A stretch of 17,594 nt of DNA from NCBI GenBank assembly GCA_947461185.1, contig CANHJY010000006.1, forward strand, positions 1 to 17,594, given 5' to 3'. The number at the start of each line of letters is the position of its first letter. Positions within the stretch are counted from its first letter, which is position 1. The notes below the pieces were generated by a model. The model was not told the origin of the DNA, ran no database searches, and worked only from the letters and a program-made list of their open reading frames with translations. Positions 7,112 through 14,780 of the stretch are shown here, in pieces. Origin of the DNA: Flavobacteriales bacterium (GTDB lineage Bacteria > Bacteroidota > Bacteroidia > Flavobacteriales_D > Crocinitomicaceae). The translations under genes were made by a program, and so were the position numbers.

Positions 7112-8542
7112 GTGTTTAACAGAGGTGAAATTGTAGAACTCGATATCCACGATTATAGTTTTGGAGGTCGTGGTGTGAGTAAAATAGCTACGGAACAAGG
7201 AAATTTTATTGTTTTTGTTGATAATGCTTTTCCAGGTCAAAAGGTTAAAGTTAAGATTGATGTTAAACGTAAAAGACATGCTGAGGCTAAATTACTCGAG
7301 GTCATTGAAAGATCGAAATTAGAGGTTTTGCAACCTTTTCAGGAAATTTCAGGCGGACCATATACACACGTTCCAATCGAAACACAGCAGTTATACAAAA
7401 AGCAATCAACACTGGAAGTGTTTTCTAGATTAGCAGGAATTAAAAATGTCGAAAATATTTTCGATACGTTTATTTCATCACCGGAAACATTTTTTTACCG
7501 AAATAAAATGGAATACAGTTTCTCTTGTATCGGTCATGATTTTGAAACTGGAAATGATGTGGATGAAGATTTTGCGCTTGGATTTAAGAGAAGAGGTACA
7601 TGGTGGAAGGTGGAATCATTAGATAAACCAAGTGGTCTGTTTGATGAGGAGTGGGAAACAAAGTTGAAAAAGGTACGAGAATTCTTAAAATCTACAAATC
7701 TACCTGCCTGGCATCCGCCTCGAAAAGAAGGTTTTTTTAGACATATTGTAGTAAGAAAATCTTTTTATCAAAATCAACTTCTTATAAATTTAGTGACTTC
7801 ATCTTCGAATTTAAAACAATTTGATCGTGAGGCATTTACACGATTCCTTATCGATTTGTTAGGTGATCGTTTAGCTGGATTTCAACACACAATTAATGAT
7901 AACGTTGCAGATCGTTCTAAAATCGAAAATGGTAAATGTGCCTTGTTATATGGAGTGCCAATAGTTATAGAAAAACTTCATGGTTTGGAATTTGAAATTT
8001 CAATGGAAAGCTTTTTTCAAACCAATCCCAAAAGTGCAGAACTGCTTTATAATAAAGCCTTGGATTACGTTTTCGACGAAGAAATTTTAGGTGATAAAGT
8101 ATTGATGGATATGTTTTGTGGCACAGGAACTATTGGACAACTTCTAGCAAAAAGAAATTCGAATGTTAGGATAGTGGGTGTCGATATTGTTGAAGAAGCC
8201 ATAGAGGATGCCAAACGTAACGCACAACGAAATAATATTTCAGGAATAGAATTTTTTGCTGCTGATGTTGGGAAATTTTTGAAAGAACATCCAAATTATA
8301 TTAATAAAATTCAAACCATTGTTCTCGATCCACCAAGAGCTGGAATTGCTCCAAAAACACTGAACAAATTAATTGAACTAAACGCCTCCAATATTGTTTA
8401 TATTTCTTGCAATCCTTCTACTCAAGCAAGAGATGCGGTCACACTATTTCAGTCAGGTTATCAAATGGAAAAACTTTCGTTTGTGGACCAGTTTCCGCAT
8501 ACCGGTCACATTGAGTCGGTGGCAAAGTTTAAAAAAATGTAA
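7112..8542 (+). CDS. RlmD/RumA-type RNA m5U methyltransferase lacking the Fe-S cysteines
   Basis: A 476-residue SAM-dependent uracil-C5 RNA methyltransferase (COG2265; RlmD/TrmA/RumA group). Residues ~1-65 are a TRAM RNA-binding domain. The catalytic domain has FFQTNP (301-306), the SAM loop MDMFCGTGTIG (332-342), LDPPRAG, the nucleophile C433 in SCNPS, and the general base E468 in HIESV. In RlmD a [4Fe-4S] cluster is held by C-x5-C-G-G-C plus a later Cys; here the matching stretch reads QPFQEISGGPYTH (74-86), and the only cysteines are 139, 276, 336 and 433, so the cluster site is absent. The start is GTG at 7112, nine bases after the lpxA stop; the N-terminus fits the TRAM domain. Catalysis looks intact, but the target base (U747, U1939 or a tRNA site) cannot be read from the sequence. 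Confidence 0.88.
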   Translation: MFNRGEIVELDIHDYSFGGRGVSKIATEQGNFIVFVDNAFPGQKVKVKIDVKRKRHAEAKLLEVIERSKLEVLQPFQEISGGPYTHVPIETQQLYKKQSTLEVFSRLAGIKNVENIFDTFISSPETFFYRNKMEYSFSCIGHDFETGNDVDEDFALGFKRRGTWWKVESLDKPSGLFDEEWETKLKKVREFLKSTNLPAWHPPRKEGFFRHIVVRKSFYQNQLLINLVTSSSNLKQFDREAFTRFLIDLLGDRLAGFQHTINDNVADRSKIENGKCALLYGVPIVIEKLHGLEFEISMESFFQTNPKSAELLYNKALDYVFDEEILGDKVLMDMFCGTGTIGQLLAKRNSNVRIVGVDIVEEAIEDAKRNAQRNNISGIEFFAADVGKFLKEHPNYINKIQTIVLDPPRAGIAPKTLNKLIELNASNIVYISCNPSTQARDAVTLFQSGYQMEKLSFVDQFPHTGHIESVAKFKKM

Positions 8543-9802
8543 ATGACAGCTGAAATCATAGCAATAGGCGATGAGCTACTCATTGGTCAAACTATTAATA
8601 CAAATGCTGCTTGGATTGGACAAGAATGTTCGAAAATTGGTATTAGAATTTCAAGATCAATAGTTGTATCCGACGATGAATTAGAAATACTTGAAGCAGT
8701 TGATCGGGCATTAAAAGATGCTGACTTGGTATTGGTGACAGGTGGTCTAGGCCCAACTAAAGATGATATTACGAAACATGCCTTATGCAAATATTTTAAC
8801 ACTAAATTGGTTCGTGATGAAGCAACATTGAAGAAGATTCAAACGTTTTTTGCACAAAGAAATCGCCCAATGCTCGATGCTAACGAAAGGCAAGCCGATT
8901 TGCCCGAAAGTTGTACAATCCTTCCCAATAAATTCGGTACCGCGGCAGGCATGTGGTTTGAAAAAGGTGGATCCATTTTGGTAAGTATGCCAGGCGTTCC
9001 CTACGAAATGAAAGTAATTGTAACCGATGAACTTATTCCAAGAATAAAAGAAAGATTTACATTACAATCCATATTTCATAAAACAATTTTGACACAAGGA
9101 ATCGGTGAGTCTTTTCTTGCTGAGCAGATTTTTGATTGGGAAAATAAAGTGAGAAATGCGGGCCTTTCACTTGCTTATCTTCCTTCTCCTGGTATGGTTA
9201 AGTTGAGATTGACCTCAAACGAGGGAGCCTTTAGAGAAAAAGAAATTGATTCGTATTTTGAAGAATTATTGGATCGTTTTCCTGAATTTATTTTTGGAAA
9301 AGAAAATGATACCCTTCCCGGAGTTCTTCATCGCATGTGTATCGAGCATGGATTAACAATGGGCACAGTGGAGAGTTGCACCGGTGGTGCAATTGCACAA
9401 AGCATAATTGGTATAAGTGGTGCTTCGCAATTTTTTAAAGGAGCATTCGTGACCTATGCTAATGAAATTAAAACAAGTTTGGCTGGTGTAAATCCGGAAT
9501 CTATAGAAAAATATGGTGCAGTGAGTGCAGAGGTTGCTCAAGAAATGGTCTTAGGTGGATTGGATCAATTAGAAGTAGACCTATGCATAGCTACTACTGG
9601 AATTATGGGGCCAGAAGGTGAAACGGAAAATCAGCAAGTAGGAACAGTATGGGTGGCAATTGCAACAAAAAACACCATACAAACGAAGTGTTTTTCATTT
9701 GGAGATAATCGAGAACGTAATATTTTGATGACTGTATTATCGGCTTTAAATATGGCGAGAAATGTTGTAAATACTAATTTTATCGAAAAAAATAAACAAT
9801 AA
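8543..9802 (+). CDS. cinA: CinA family protein (MoaB-like domain plus PncC-type amidase domain)
   Basis: The 419-residue protein has the full two-part CinA layout. Residues ~1-170 are the COG1058/MoaB-like domain (IIAIGDELLIGQTINTNA, VTGGLGPTKDD, MPGVPYEM), a metal-dependent ADP-ribose-type pyrophosphatase in characterised members. A small linking domain follows. Residues ~255-415 are the PncC-type nicotinamide-mononucleotide deamidase (ESCTGG with S278 as nucleophile, VTYANEIK, YGAVSAEVA, TGIMGPEG). The second domain's TGIAGPGGGT-like loop is slightly changed (TGIMGPEGETENQ) but the catalytic serine and the Tyr/Lys motif remain. The family role is NAD by-product salvage, with a historical link to competence. 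Its ATG directly abuts the preceding TAA, so it is co-transcribed with the rlmD-like gene and closes the lpx operon. Confidence 0.93.
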   Translation: MTAEIIAIGDELLIGQTINTNAAWIGQECSKIGIRISRSIVVSDDELEILEAVDRALKDADLVLVTGGLGPTKDDITKHALCKYFNTKLVRDEATLKKIQTFFAQRNRPMLDANERQADLPESCTILPNKFGTAAGMWFEKGGSILVSMPGVPYEMKVIVTDELIPRIKERFTLQSIFHKTILTQGIGESFLAEQIFDWENKVRNAGLSLAYLPSPGMVKLRLTSNEGAFREKEIDSYFEELLDRFPEFIFGKENDTLPGVLHRMCIEHGLTMGTVESCTGGAIAQSIIGISGASQFFKGAFVTYANEIKTSLAGVNPESIEKYGAVSAEVAQEMVLGGLDQLEVDLCIATTGIMGPEGETENQQVGTVWVAIATKNTIQTKCFSFGDNRERNILMTVLSALNMARNVVNTNFIEKNKQ

Positions 9803-9806
9803 CTTG

Positions 9807-9834
9807 TTGTTTTGCGAAAAATATACTTTCTTTG
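9807..9834 (+). promoter_or_regulatory. Promoter of the L28-L33 operon
   Basis: TTG at 9807-9809 (or 9804-9806) and TTTCTTTG at 9827-9834 are spaced 17 (or 20) bases apart, within the flavobacterial TTG-N17-23-TAnnTTTG pattern, with one mismatch (TT for TA). TTTG is followed by CACCCC. ATTTATAAT in the leader is shared with the promoter at 16856. The rpmB ATG is 36 bases past the last G. Confidence 0.6.
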
Positions 9835-9869
9835 CACCCCATTTATAATCAAGGATAAATTACATTATA

Positions 9870-10106
9870 ATGTCACGAGTTTGTCAACTTACAGGTAAGT
9901 CGGTGATGGTTGGAAACAACGTATCGCATTCGAATCGTAAAACCAAAAGAAAGTTTTACCCGAATTTAGTTAGTAAAAAATTCTACCTTCCAGAGGAGGA
10001 TAGATACATTACTTTAAAAATTTCAACTTCAGCTCTTCGTACAATCAACAAGAAAGGAATTTCCGCTTGTATTAAAGAGGCAAAAGAGAAAGGTTATTTA
10101 AAGTAA
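9870..10106 (+). CDS. rpmB: 50S ribosomal protein L28
   Basis: This 78-residue basic protein of the large ribosomal subunit starts [10 protein letters not shown] and carries [16 protein letters not shown], the L28 signature, with [12 protein letters not shown] near the end. It contains only single cysteines (residues 5 and 66), not the paired CxxC of zinc-binding forms, so it is the zinc-independent (C-minus) type. It leads the rpmB - rpmG - DUF4295 group behind a clear promoter (9807-9834). The ATG is supported by exact family alignment. Assignment is secure. Confidence 0.97.
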   Translation: MSRVCQLTGKSVMVGNNVSHSNRKTKRKFYPNLVSKKFYLPEEDRYITLKISTSALRTINKKGISACIKEAKEKGYLK

Positions 10107-10134
10107 TTTATAATAGTCAAAAAAATAATACAAA

Positions 10135-10323
10135 ATGGCTAAGAAAGCAAAAGGCAATAGAATACAGGTTATTTTAGAATGTACAGAGCATAAAGATTCT
10201 GGCGTGGCAGGAACGTCACGTTACATTACGACAAAAAACAGGAAAAATACACCTGATAGAATGGAAATTAAGAAGTTTAATCCAATTCTTAAGCGCTACA
10301 CGGTGCACAAAGAAATTAAATAA
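10135..10323 (+). CDS. rpmG: 50S ribosomal protein L33
   Basis: A 62-residue ribosomal protein with the L33 pattern: [20 protein letters not shown], then [21 protein letters not shown] and [12 protein letters not shown] (given in parts). It has a single cysteine (C16) and lacks the paired CxxC motifs, so like its L28 neighbour it is the zinc-independent form and should not respond to zinc starvation as C-plus copies do. It lies 28 bases after rpmB in an A-rich gap and is clearly in the same operon. Confidence 0.97.
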   Translation: MAKKAKGNRIQVILECTEHKDSGVAGTSRYITTKNRKNTPDRMEIKKFNPILKRYTVHKEIK

Positions 10324-10331
10324 TCTGAAGT

Positions 10332-10487
10332 ATGGCAAAGAAAGTTGTAGCATCGTTACAGAAAGGAGGTGGTAAAGAACACACCAAGGTTATTAAAATG
10401 GTTAAATCCGATAAGTCAGGATCATACACATTTAAAGAAGAAATCGTACACAACGATAAAGTAAAAGATTTCTTTACAAAAAAATAA
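10332..10487 (+). CDS. DUF4295 small basic protein (51 aa)
   Basis: A short gene encoding 51 residues, very Lys-rich, starting MAKKVVASLQKGGGKEHTKV and ending VKDFFTKK. This is the DUF4295 family, found in Bacteroidota directly after rpmG. Composition (basic, no membrane segment) and its fixed place with L28 and L33 suggest a ribosome-associated protein, which is inference. The ATG is nine bases after the rpmG stop, so the three genes form one unit, closed by the hairpin at 10507-10545. Small size makes it easy to miss in automated calls. Confidence 0.9.
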   Translation: MAKKVVASLQKGGGKEHTKVIKMVKSDKSGSYTFKEEIVHNDKVKDFFTKK

Positions 10488-10506
10488 ATTTTACCTATTT
10501 CAAGCT

Positions 10507-10545
10507 AAGCTTCCTTTGATTCAAGGGAAGCTTTTCTTATTTTTA
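10507..10545 (+). terminator. Intrinsic terminator-like hairpin between the ribosomal protein genes and ftsY
   Basis: 10507-10517 pairs with 10523-10533 in an 11-bp stem (one G-T wobble) around a five-base loop, followed by TTCTTATTTTTAT. The core arms are AAGCTTCC and GGAAGCTT. It lies 19 bases after the DUF4295 stop and its T-rich tail ends about five bases before the ftsY ATG. It is a good terminator by shape; it could act as an attenuator for ftsY. Confidence 0.8.
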
Positions 10546-10550
10546 TAATT

Positions 10551-11504
10551 ATGGCATTTTTTGGTTTATTTTCAAAAGAAAAAAAAGAAACTTTAGACAA
10601 AGGCTTGGAGAAAACTAAACAAAGTTTTCTTTCTAAATTGGCTAGAACAATTGTTGGTAAATCTAAAGTAGATGATGAGGTTCTAGATAATCTAGAAGAG
10701 GTACTAATCACCTCTGATGTTGGTGTAGAAACTACATTAAAGATAATTGATCGAATAGAGCAACGTGTTGCGAGGGATAAGGTCTTGGGTACAGATGAAC
10801 TCAATAGCATCCTAAAAGAGGAGATAGCAAGCTTATTAGAAGAGAATAATTCCGGAAATACCCAAAACTTCGGTATAACTAAAGTTGATAACCAGCCATT
10901 TGTAATTATGGTCGTTGGGGTAAATGGGGTAGGGAAAACAACAACGATTGGTAAACTTGCAAATCAGTTTAAGCAAAATAATCTAAAAGTTGTTCTCGGA
11001 GCGGCTGATACTTTTCGTGCTGCAGCAGTTGATCAGTTGATTATTTGGTCTGAAAGGGTTGGTGTACCGATTGTACAACAAGGAATGGGGGCTGACCCAG
11101 CGTCAGTAGCATTTGATACGCTACAATCTGCGAAATCTCAAAATGCCGATGTGGTCATTATCGACACAGCTGGAAGACTCCACAATAAAGTCAATTTGAT
11201 GAATGAGTTGAGTAAAATCAAGCGGGTCATGGAAAAAGTTATTCCAGGTGCTCCTCATGAAATTCTTCTTGTCCTAGATGGATCGACTGGGCAAAATGCT
11301 TTCGAACAAGCTAAACAATTTTCTTTAGCTACAGATATCAATGCCCTTGCGATAACAAAACTCGATGGAACAGCAAAAGGTGGCGTTGTAATAGGAATTT
11401 CTGATCAAATGAAAATTCCGGTCAAGTATATTGGTGTTGGTGAAGGGATTAATGACCTGCAATTATTTGATAAGAATGAGTTTGTCGATTCTTTGTTTTC
11501 TTAA
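10551..11504 (+). CDS. ftsY: FtsY, signal recognition particle receptor
   Basis: A 317-residue GTPase that docks SRP-ribosome complexes at the inner membrane. It is a minimal FtsY: a short N-terminal amphipathic, basic stretch (MAFFGLFSKEKK), the four-helix N domain (~20-100) and the G domain. The long acidic A domain of E. coli is missing, as in many other bacteria. GTPase motifs are all present: G1 GVNGVGKT (123-130), the DTFRAAA insertion-box motif (152 on), DTAGR (205-209), TKLDG (269-273) and the closing GVGEG (295-299). The order L33 - DUF4295 - FtsY is typical of Bacteroidota. A terminator-like hairpin ends just upstream, so its expression may depend on read-through. Confidence 0.97.
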   Translation: MAFFGLFSKEKKETLDKGLEKTKQSFLSKLARTIVGKSKVDDEVLDNLEEVLITSDVGVETTLKIIDRIEQRVARDKVLGTDELNSILKEEIASLLEENNSGNTQNFGITKVDNQPFVIMVVGVNGVGKTTTIGKLANQFKQNNLKVVLGAADTFRAAAVDQLIIWSERVGVPIVQQGMGADPASVAFDTLQSAKSQNADVVIIDTAGRLHNKVNLMNELSKIKRVMEKVIPGAPHEILLVLDGSTGQNAFEQAKQFSLATDINALAITKLDGTAKGGVVIGISDQMKIPVKYIGVGEGINDLQLFDKNEFVDSLFS

Positions 11505-11516
11505 ATGTAAAATGCA

Positions 11517-12587
11517 GTGCCAAGAAAATTGAGAATTAACGGTCACGGTCACTTGCTTCCTGAACCAAGTGAGATTCCTCAATTCATGAAGGATAAAAAA
11601 TTATTCTGGATTGATGACAATAAAAAGTTCATGCGTCAAGATGATTGGTCACGTCCCATTACAGACCCTAGTTTTTTCTTTTCGGAGAAAATTGAATGGA
11701 TGGAGAAGTACCAAATCGACCATGGTGTCATGCTAAACTTATCTCAAATCTATTGTAACGGTTGGAGACGTCAAGAGGCCAAAGATGCAATCGCATGGCA
11801 AAATGATTTCAATTCAAGTGTTCAATTGCGTAGACCTGATAAATTTACTTGCGGATTCGTCGTTCAACCATTGTATATTGATGATGCACTTTTCGAAATT
11901 GAAAGATGTGTTGAACATTTGCATTTAAAAGTTTTGTGTTTGCCAACCCATTTTTTAAATAAGGAAGGGGAATGGTTGTCTGTTGCTGATGAATCCGTTT
12001 TTCCAATTTACGAATTGGCGAATAAATATAGTTTAGCAATAGAAATCCATCCGTATGATGCAGAGAAAATGGTAAACATTAAAGATGTTTACTGGCGTTT
12101 CCATCTAATTTGGATGATGGCACAAACAGCGGATACACTTCATTTATTTACATTGAAAGATTTCTTAAGTCGTTTTCCTAATGTACGAACATGTTTTGCA
12201 CATGGATGTATGTTAGGACAAGCCAATTATGGTAGGCGATTGCAAGGATATGATGGTCGTCCTGATTTGTTTGAGGGTACCGTTAATCCTAGAGAAGCAC
12301 TTGGGCATCCTAACTTGTTTTTTGATTCATTAGTGCATGATTCTTACACATTGCAATTAATCAAAACAAGAGCTGGAGTTTCTCAGATTGTAGCAGGATT
12401 AGATGATCCATATCCATTGGGGGAAATGGAAGGCGTTGCACGTTCTTATCCTGGAAGGGTTATTGATTTTGCAGTCGAGGCTGGTATTTTGAAACAAAGT
12501 GAAGCAGATAGTATATGGAGCGATAACGTCCTGAAATGGTTAGGAATTACGGAAACAGATATGAAAGAAAAAATGTTTTTGCTTTAA
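11517..12587 (+). CDS. Amidohydrolase family 2 protein, ACMSD-like
   Basis: A 356-residue metal-dependent TIM-barrel enzyme of the family containing 2-amino-3-carboxymuconate-6-semialdehyde decarboxylase (ACMSD). The expected ligands are visible: H10 and H12 in NGHGHLLPE, H178 in IEIHPYD, H229 in CFAHG and D296 in GLDDPYPLGE. MRQDDWSRPI (39-48) corresponds to the ACMSD substrate-arginine region, and DSLVHD (270-275) is also typical. The start is GTG at 11517; a nearby ATG at 11512 is in another frame. It begins 12 bases after ftsY. ACMSD acts in kynurenine/tryptophan breakdown, but no kynurenine gene is nearby, so the substrate is uncertain. A decarboxylase or hydrolase on a related substrate is equally possible. 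Confidence 0.82.
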   Translation: MPRKLRINGHGHLLPEPSEIPQFMKDKKLFWIDDNKKFMRQDDWSRPITDPSFFFSEKIEWMEKYQIDHGVMLNLSQIYCNGWRRQEAKDAIAWQNDFNSSVQLRRPDKFTCGFVVQPLYIDDALFEIERCVEHLHLKVLCLPTHFLNKEGEWLSVADESVFPIYELANKYSLAIEIHPYDAEKMVNIKDVYWRFHLIWMMAQTADTLHLFTLKDFLSRFPNVRTCFAHGCMLGQANYGRRLQGYDGRPDLFEGTVNPREALGHPNLFFDSLVHDSYTLQLIKTRAGVSQIVAGLDDPYPLGEMEGVARSYPGRVIDFAVEAGILKQSEADSIWSDNVLKWLGITETDMKEKMFLL

Positions 12588-12611
12588 CCAGTAAATGAAT
12601 CCTACAGTAAA

Positions 12612-13340
12612 ATGAATGAGGATCTTTTGAAATATATAGATTTGGCAATAGCTGATGGCACCATTAAAGATAAGGAGCGTGCAGTTATTTTTAAAAAGGC
12701 TGAAGAATTAGGTGTTGATATGGACGAGGCTGAAATGATGCTCGAAGGTCGCCTTCATCAGTTGCTTAATCAAAAGCGTCAGCAAGAAAGTGATCAAGTT
12801 GATGATTTTAATTCAAAAAGAGAATTAGATCATGATTCTAGGGATTCAACAAAATGTTCCAATTGTAATGCCCCGTTCGAATCTTTTACGACACATTGTT
12901 CCTTTTGTGGTTATGAATTCACAAATATCAATGCAAATGGTTCTGTAAAAATTTTACATCAAAAATTGATGGAAATTGAAAGTAAAAGGGTGATTAACGA
13001 TAATCCCATAAAAGCATTTGGGGCACTCATGATGAGTAATTTACGTGGTTCATATCATGACGAAACTGATTTACAAAAGATGGAATTAATTCGATCCTTT
13101 CCAATTTCTAATTCAAAGGATGACTTGCTTGAGTTTTTTGCTCTCGCTATTCCGGAAGCAACAGTCAAGATAAGAAAGTTTTTAGGAATCACTCACCCAG
13201 AAGACCGCAATAAAGAATCTATGAGGAAAGTTTGGTTAACCAAGGTTGAACAAATAATAATGAAAGCTAAATTTGCAATGAAAGATGATCCTCAAACAAT
13301 GGAAATTATTGAACAATATGCTAAACAGTTAAATCTTTAA
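12612..13340 (+). CDS. TerB-like domain and zinc-ribbon hypothetical protein
   Basis: This 242-residue soluble protein has three visible parts. Residues ~5-50 form a helical segment with the IADGTIKDKERAVI...AEELGVDMDEAE pattern of TerB-like (DnaJ-adjacent) helical domains. Residues 50-80 are a polar, probably disordered linker. A zinc ribbon follows with C82-x2-C85-x10-C96-x2-C99 (CSNC, CSFC). The remainder (~105-242) is mainly helical and unrecognised. No membrane segment or enzyme motif is seen. It starts 24 bases after the amidohydrolase and ends 55 bases before hisS. The combination suggests a regulatory or scaffolding protein; that is inference. Confidence 0.75.
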   Translation: MNEDLLKYIDLAIADGTIKDKERAVIFKKAEELGVDMDEAEMMLEGRLHQLLNQKRQQESDQVDDFNSKRELDHDSRDSTKCSNCNAPFESFTTHCSFCGYEFTNINANGSVKILHQKLMEIESKRVINDNPIKAFGALMMSNLRGSYHDETDLQKMELIRSFPISNSKDDLLEFFALAIPEATVKIRKFLGITHPEDRNKESMRKVWLTKVEQIIMKAKFAMKDDPQTMEIIEQYAKQLNL

Positions 13341-13395
13341 TCGATTTGGAGTACCCTTCTCATTTTATTATAAATATTCAAACTGGAAATATTAA

Positions 13396-14763
13396 ATGGC
13401 TGTAAAACCTGCAATACCAAAAGGAACCCGTGATTTTTTACCTGAAGAAGTGGCTAAAAGAACGCATATCTTTAATACAATAAAAACTGCTTTCGAAAAA
13501 TATGGTTTTCAACCTATAGAAACGCCTTCTTTTGAATTGTCCTCCACATTGATGGGGAAATATGGGGATGAAGGCGATAGACTTATATTCAGGATTCTTA
13601 ATTCAGGAGATAAGTTGTTGAAAGCTGATGTAATGGCTCTAGAAAATAAAGAGCTACCTAAGTTTTCTAATTCAATCTCTGAAAAAGCATTGAGATATGA
13701 CCTAACCGTTCCGTTTGCTCGTTTTGTCGTTCAACATCAAAATGAATTGGCATTCCCATTCAAACGCTATCAAATTCAACCTGTATGGCGAGCTGATAGG
13801 CCGCAGCATGGAAGATATCAAGAGTTTTATCAATGTGATGCTGATGCCGTTGGATCTGAATCATTAATTTATGAAATAGACTTTGTGTTACTGTTCGACG
13901 AGGTGCTTTCAGCATTAAAAATTCCGGATTTTACCATAAAAATGAATAATCGAAAAATCCTAACAGGCATTGCTGAAGTAACAGGTGAATCAACACGAAT
14001 TATTGATTTAACAATTGCCTTGGATAAACTAGATAAAATAGGTGAGGAGGGAGTGATAAACGAACTGCTTATCAAAGGAATTTCAGAATCAGCTATTGAA
14101 AAGATGAAACCATTGTTTGCATTGACAGGCAATAATGAGGAAAAAATGGAAGTCATGAAAACTTTCTTAATCTCAAGTGAAGTTGGGCAAAAAGGGATAG
14201 AAGAATTGGAATTCATCCTTGACAATGTTAATGATATTGGCTTGAATAAAGCTAAACTAGAAATTGATTTTACGCTAGCAAGAGGTTTAAATTACTATAC
14301 AGGTGCTATTTTCGAAGTCAAAGCAAATGGTGTTAATATGGGTAGTATTTGTGGTGGAGGTCGATACGATAATCTAACGGAAACATTTGGGCTGAAAAAT
14401 ATGTCTGGTGTAGGTATTTCTTTTGGTGCCGATAGAATTTATGACGTCCTAAATGAATTGCAATTGTTCCCAGATGATTCTGGAAATAATATACAAGTCC
14501 TATTTGTAAATTTCGGAGCGAAAGAGCAAAGACGCTGTTTGAAATGGGTTCAACATTTAAGAAAAAATGGAATTTCTTGTGAATTGTATCCCTCATCCTC
14601 GAAACTGCAAAAGCAAATGAAGTATGCTAATGATATTAAGGCAAAATTCGTAGCATTGATTGGAGAGGAAGAATATAAAAATAATAGCATTCAGCTGAAA
14701 AATATGGAAACCGGAGAGCAGTCGTCTGTCGATCTTAACGGACTTTTAGCCATGATTAAATAG
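13396..14763 (+). CDS. hisS: Histidyl-tRNA synthetase
   Basis: A 455-residue class II synthetase charging tRNA-His, a cytoplasmic dimer. The catalytic core opens with IPKGTRDFLPEE (8-19), and motif 2 is KRYQIQPVWRADRPQHGRY (123-141). The histidine-A signature is LARGLNYYTG (294-303), where N replaces the D of the common RGLDYYTG. Motif 3 spans CGGGRYDN and GISFGADRI. The C-terminal ~90 residues are the anticodon-binding domain (QVLFVNFG, CELYPSSSKLQKQMKYA in part). All motifs are intact and the length is normal for the Bacteroidota form. hutH begins 17 bases downstream, probably on the same transcript. Confidence 0.97.
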   Translation: MAVKPAIPKGTRDFLPEEVAKRTHIFNTIKTAFEKYGFQPIETPSFELSSTLMGKYGDEGDRLIFRILNSGDKLLKADVMALENKELPKFSNSISEKALRYDLTVPFARFVVQHQNELAFPFKRYQIQPVWRADRPQHGRYQEFYQCDADAVGSESLIYEIDFVLLFDEVLSALKIPDFTIKMNNRKILTGIAEVTGESTRIIDLTIALDKLDKIGEEGVINELLIKGISESAIEKMKPLFALTGNNEEKMEVMKTFLISSEVGQKGIEELEFILDNVNDIGLNKAKLEIDFTLARGLNYYTGAIFEVKANGVNMGSICGGGRYDNLTETFGLKNMSGVGISFGADRIYDVLNELQLFPDDSGNNIQVLFVNFGAKEQRRCLKWVQHLRKNGISCELYPSSSKLQKQMKYANDIKAKFVALIGEEEYKNNSIQLKNMETGEQSSVDLNGLLAMIK

Positions 14764-14780
14764 CTTCTTAAAAAGAATAA

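Noticed and set aside
7070..7279. 69-codon - strand frame across the lpxA/rlmD-like junction
   Set aside because: Asn/Thr/Ile-rich shadow translation with no domain; the + strand genes fully explain the region.
10505..10810. 101-codon - strand frame over the terminator and the start of ftsY
   Set aside because: Ser-rich shadow of the ftsY N-domain.
13869..14225. 118-codon open frame on the - strand
   Set aside because: It is antisense to hisS and Ser/Ile-rich in the manner of a complementary-strand shadow, with no family match.
14765..14777. Small inverted repeat TTCTT-AAA-AAGAA between hisS and hutH, considered as a terminator
   Set aside because: Only five AT-rich base pairs with no T tail; not stable enough.
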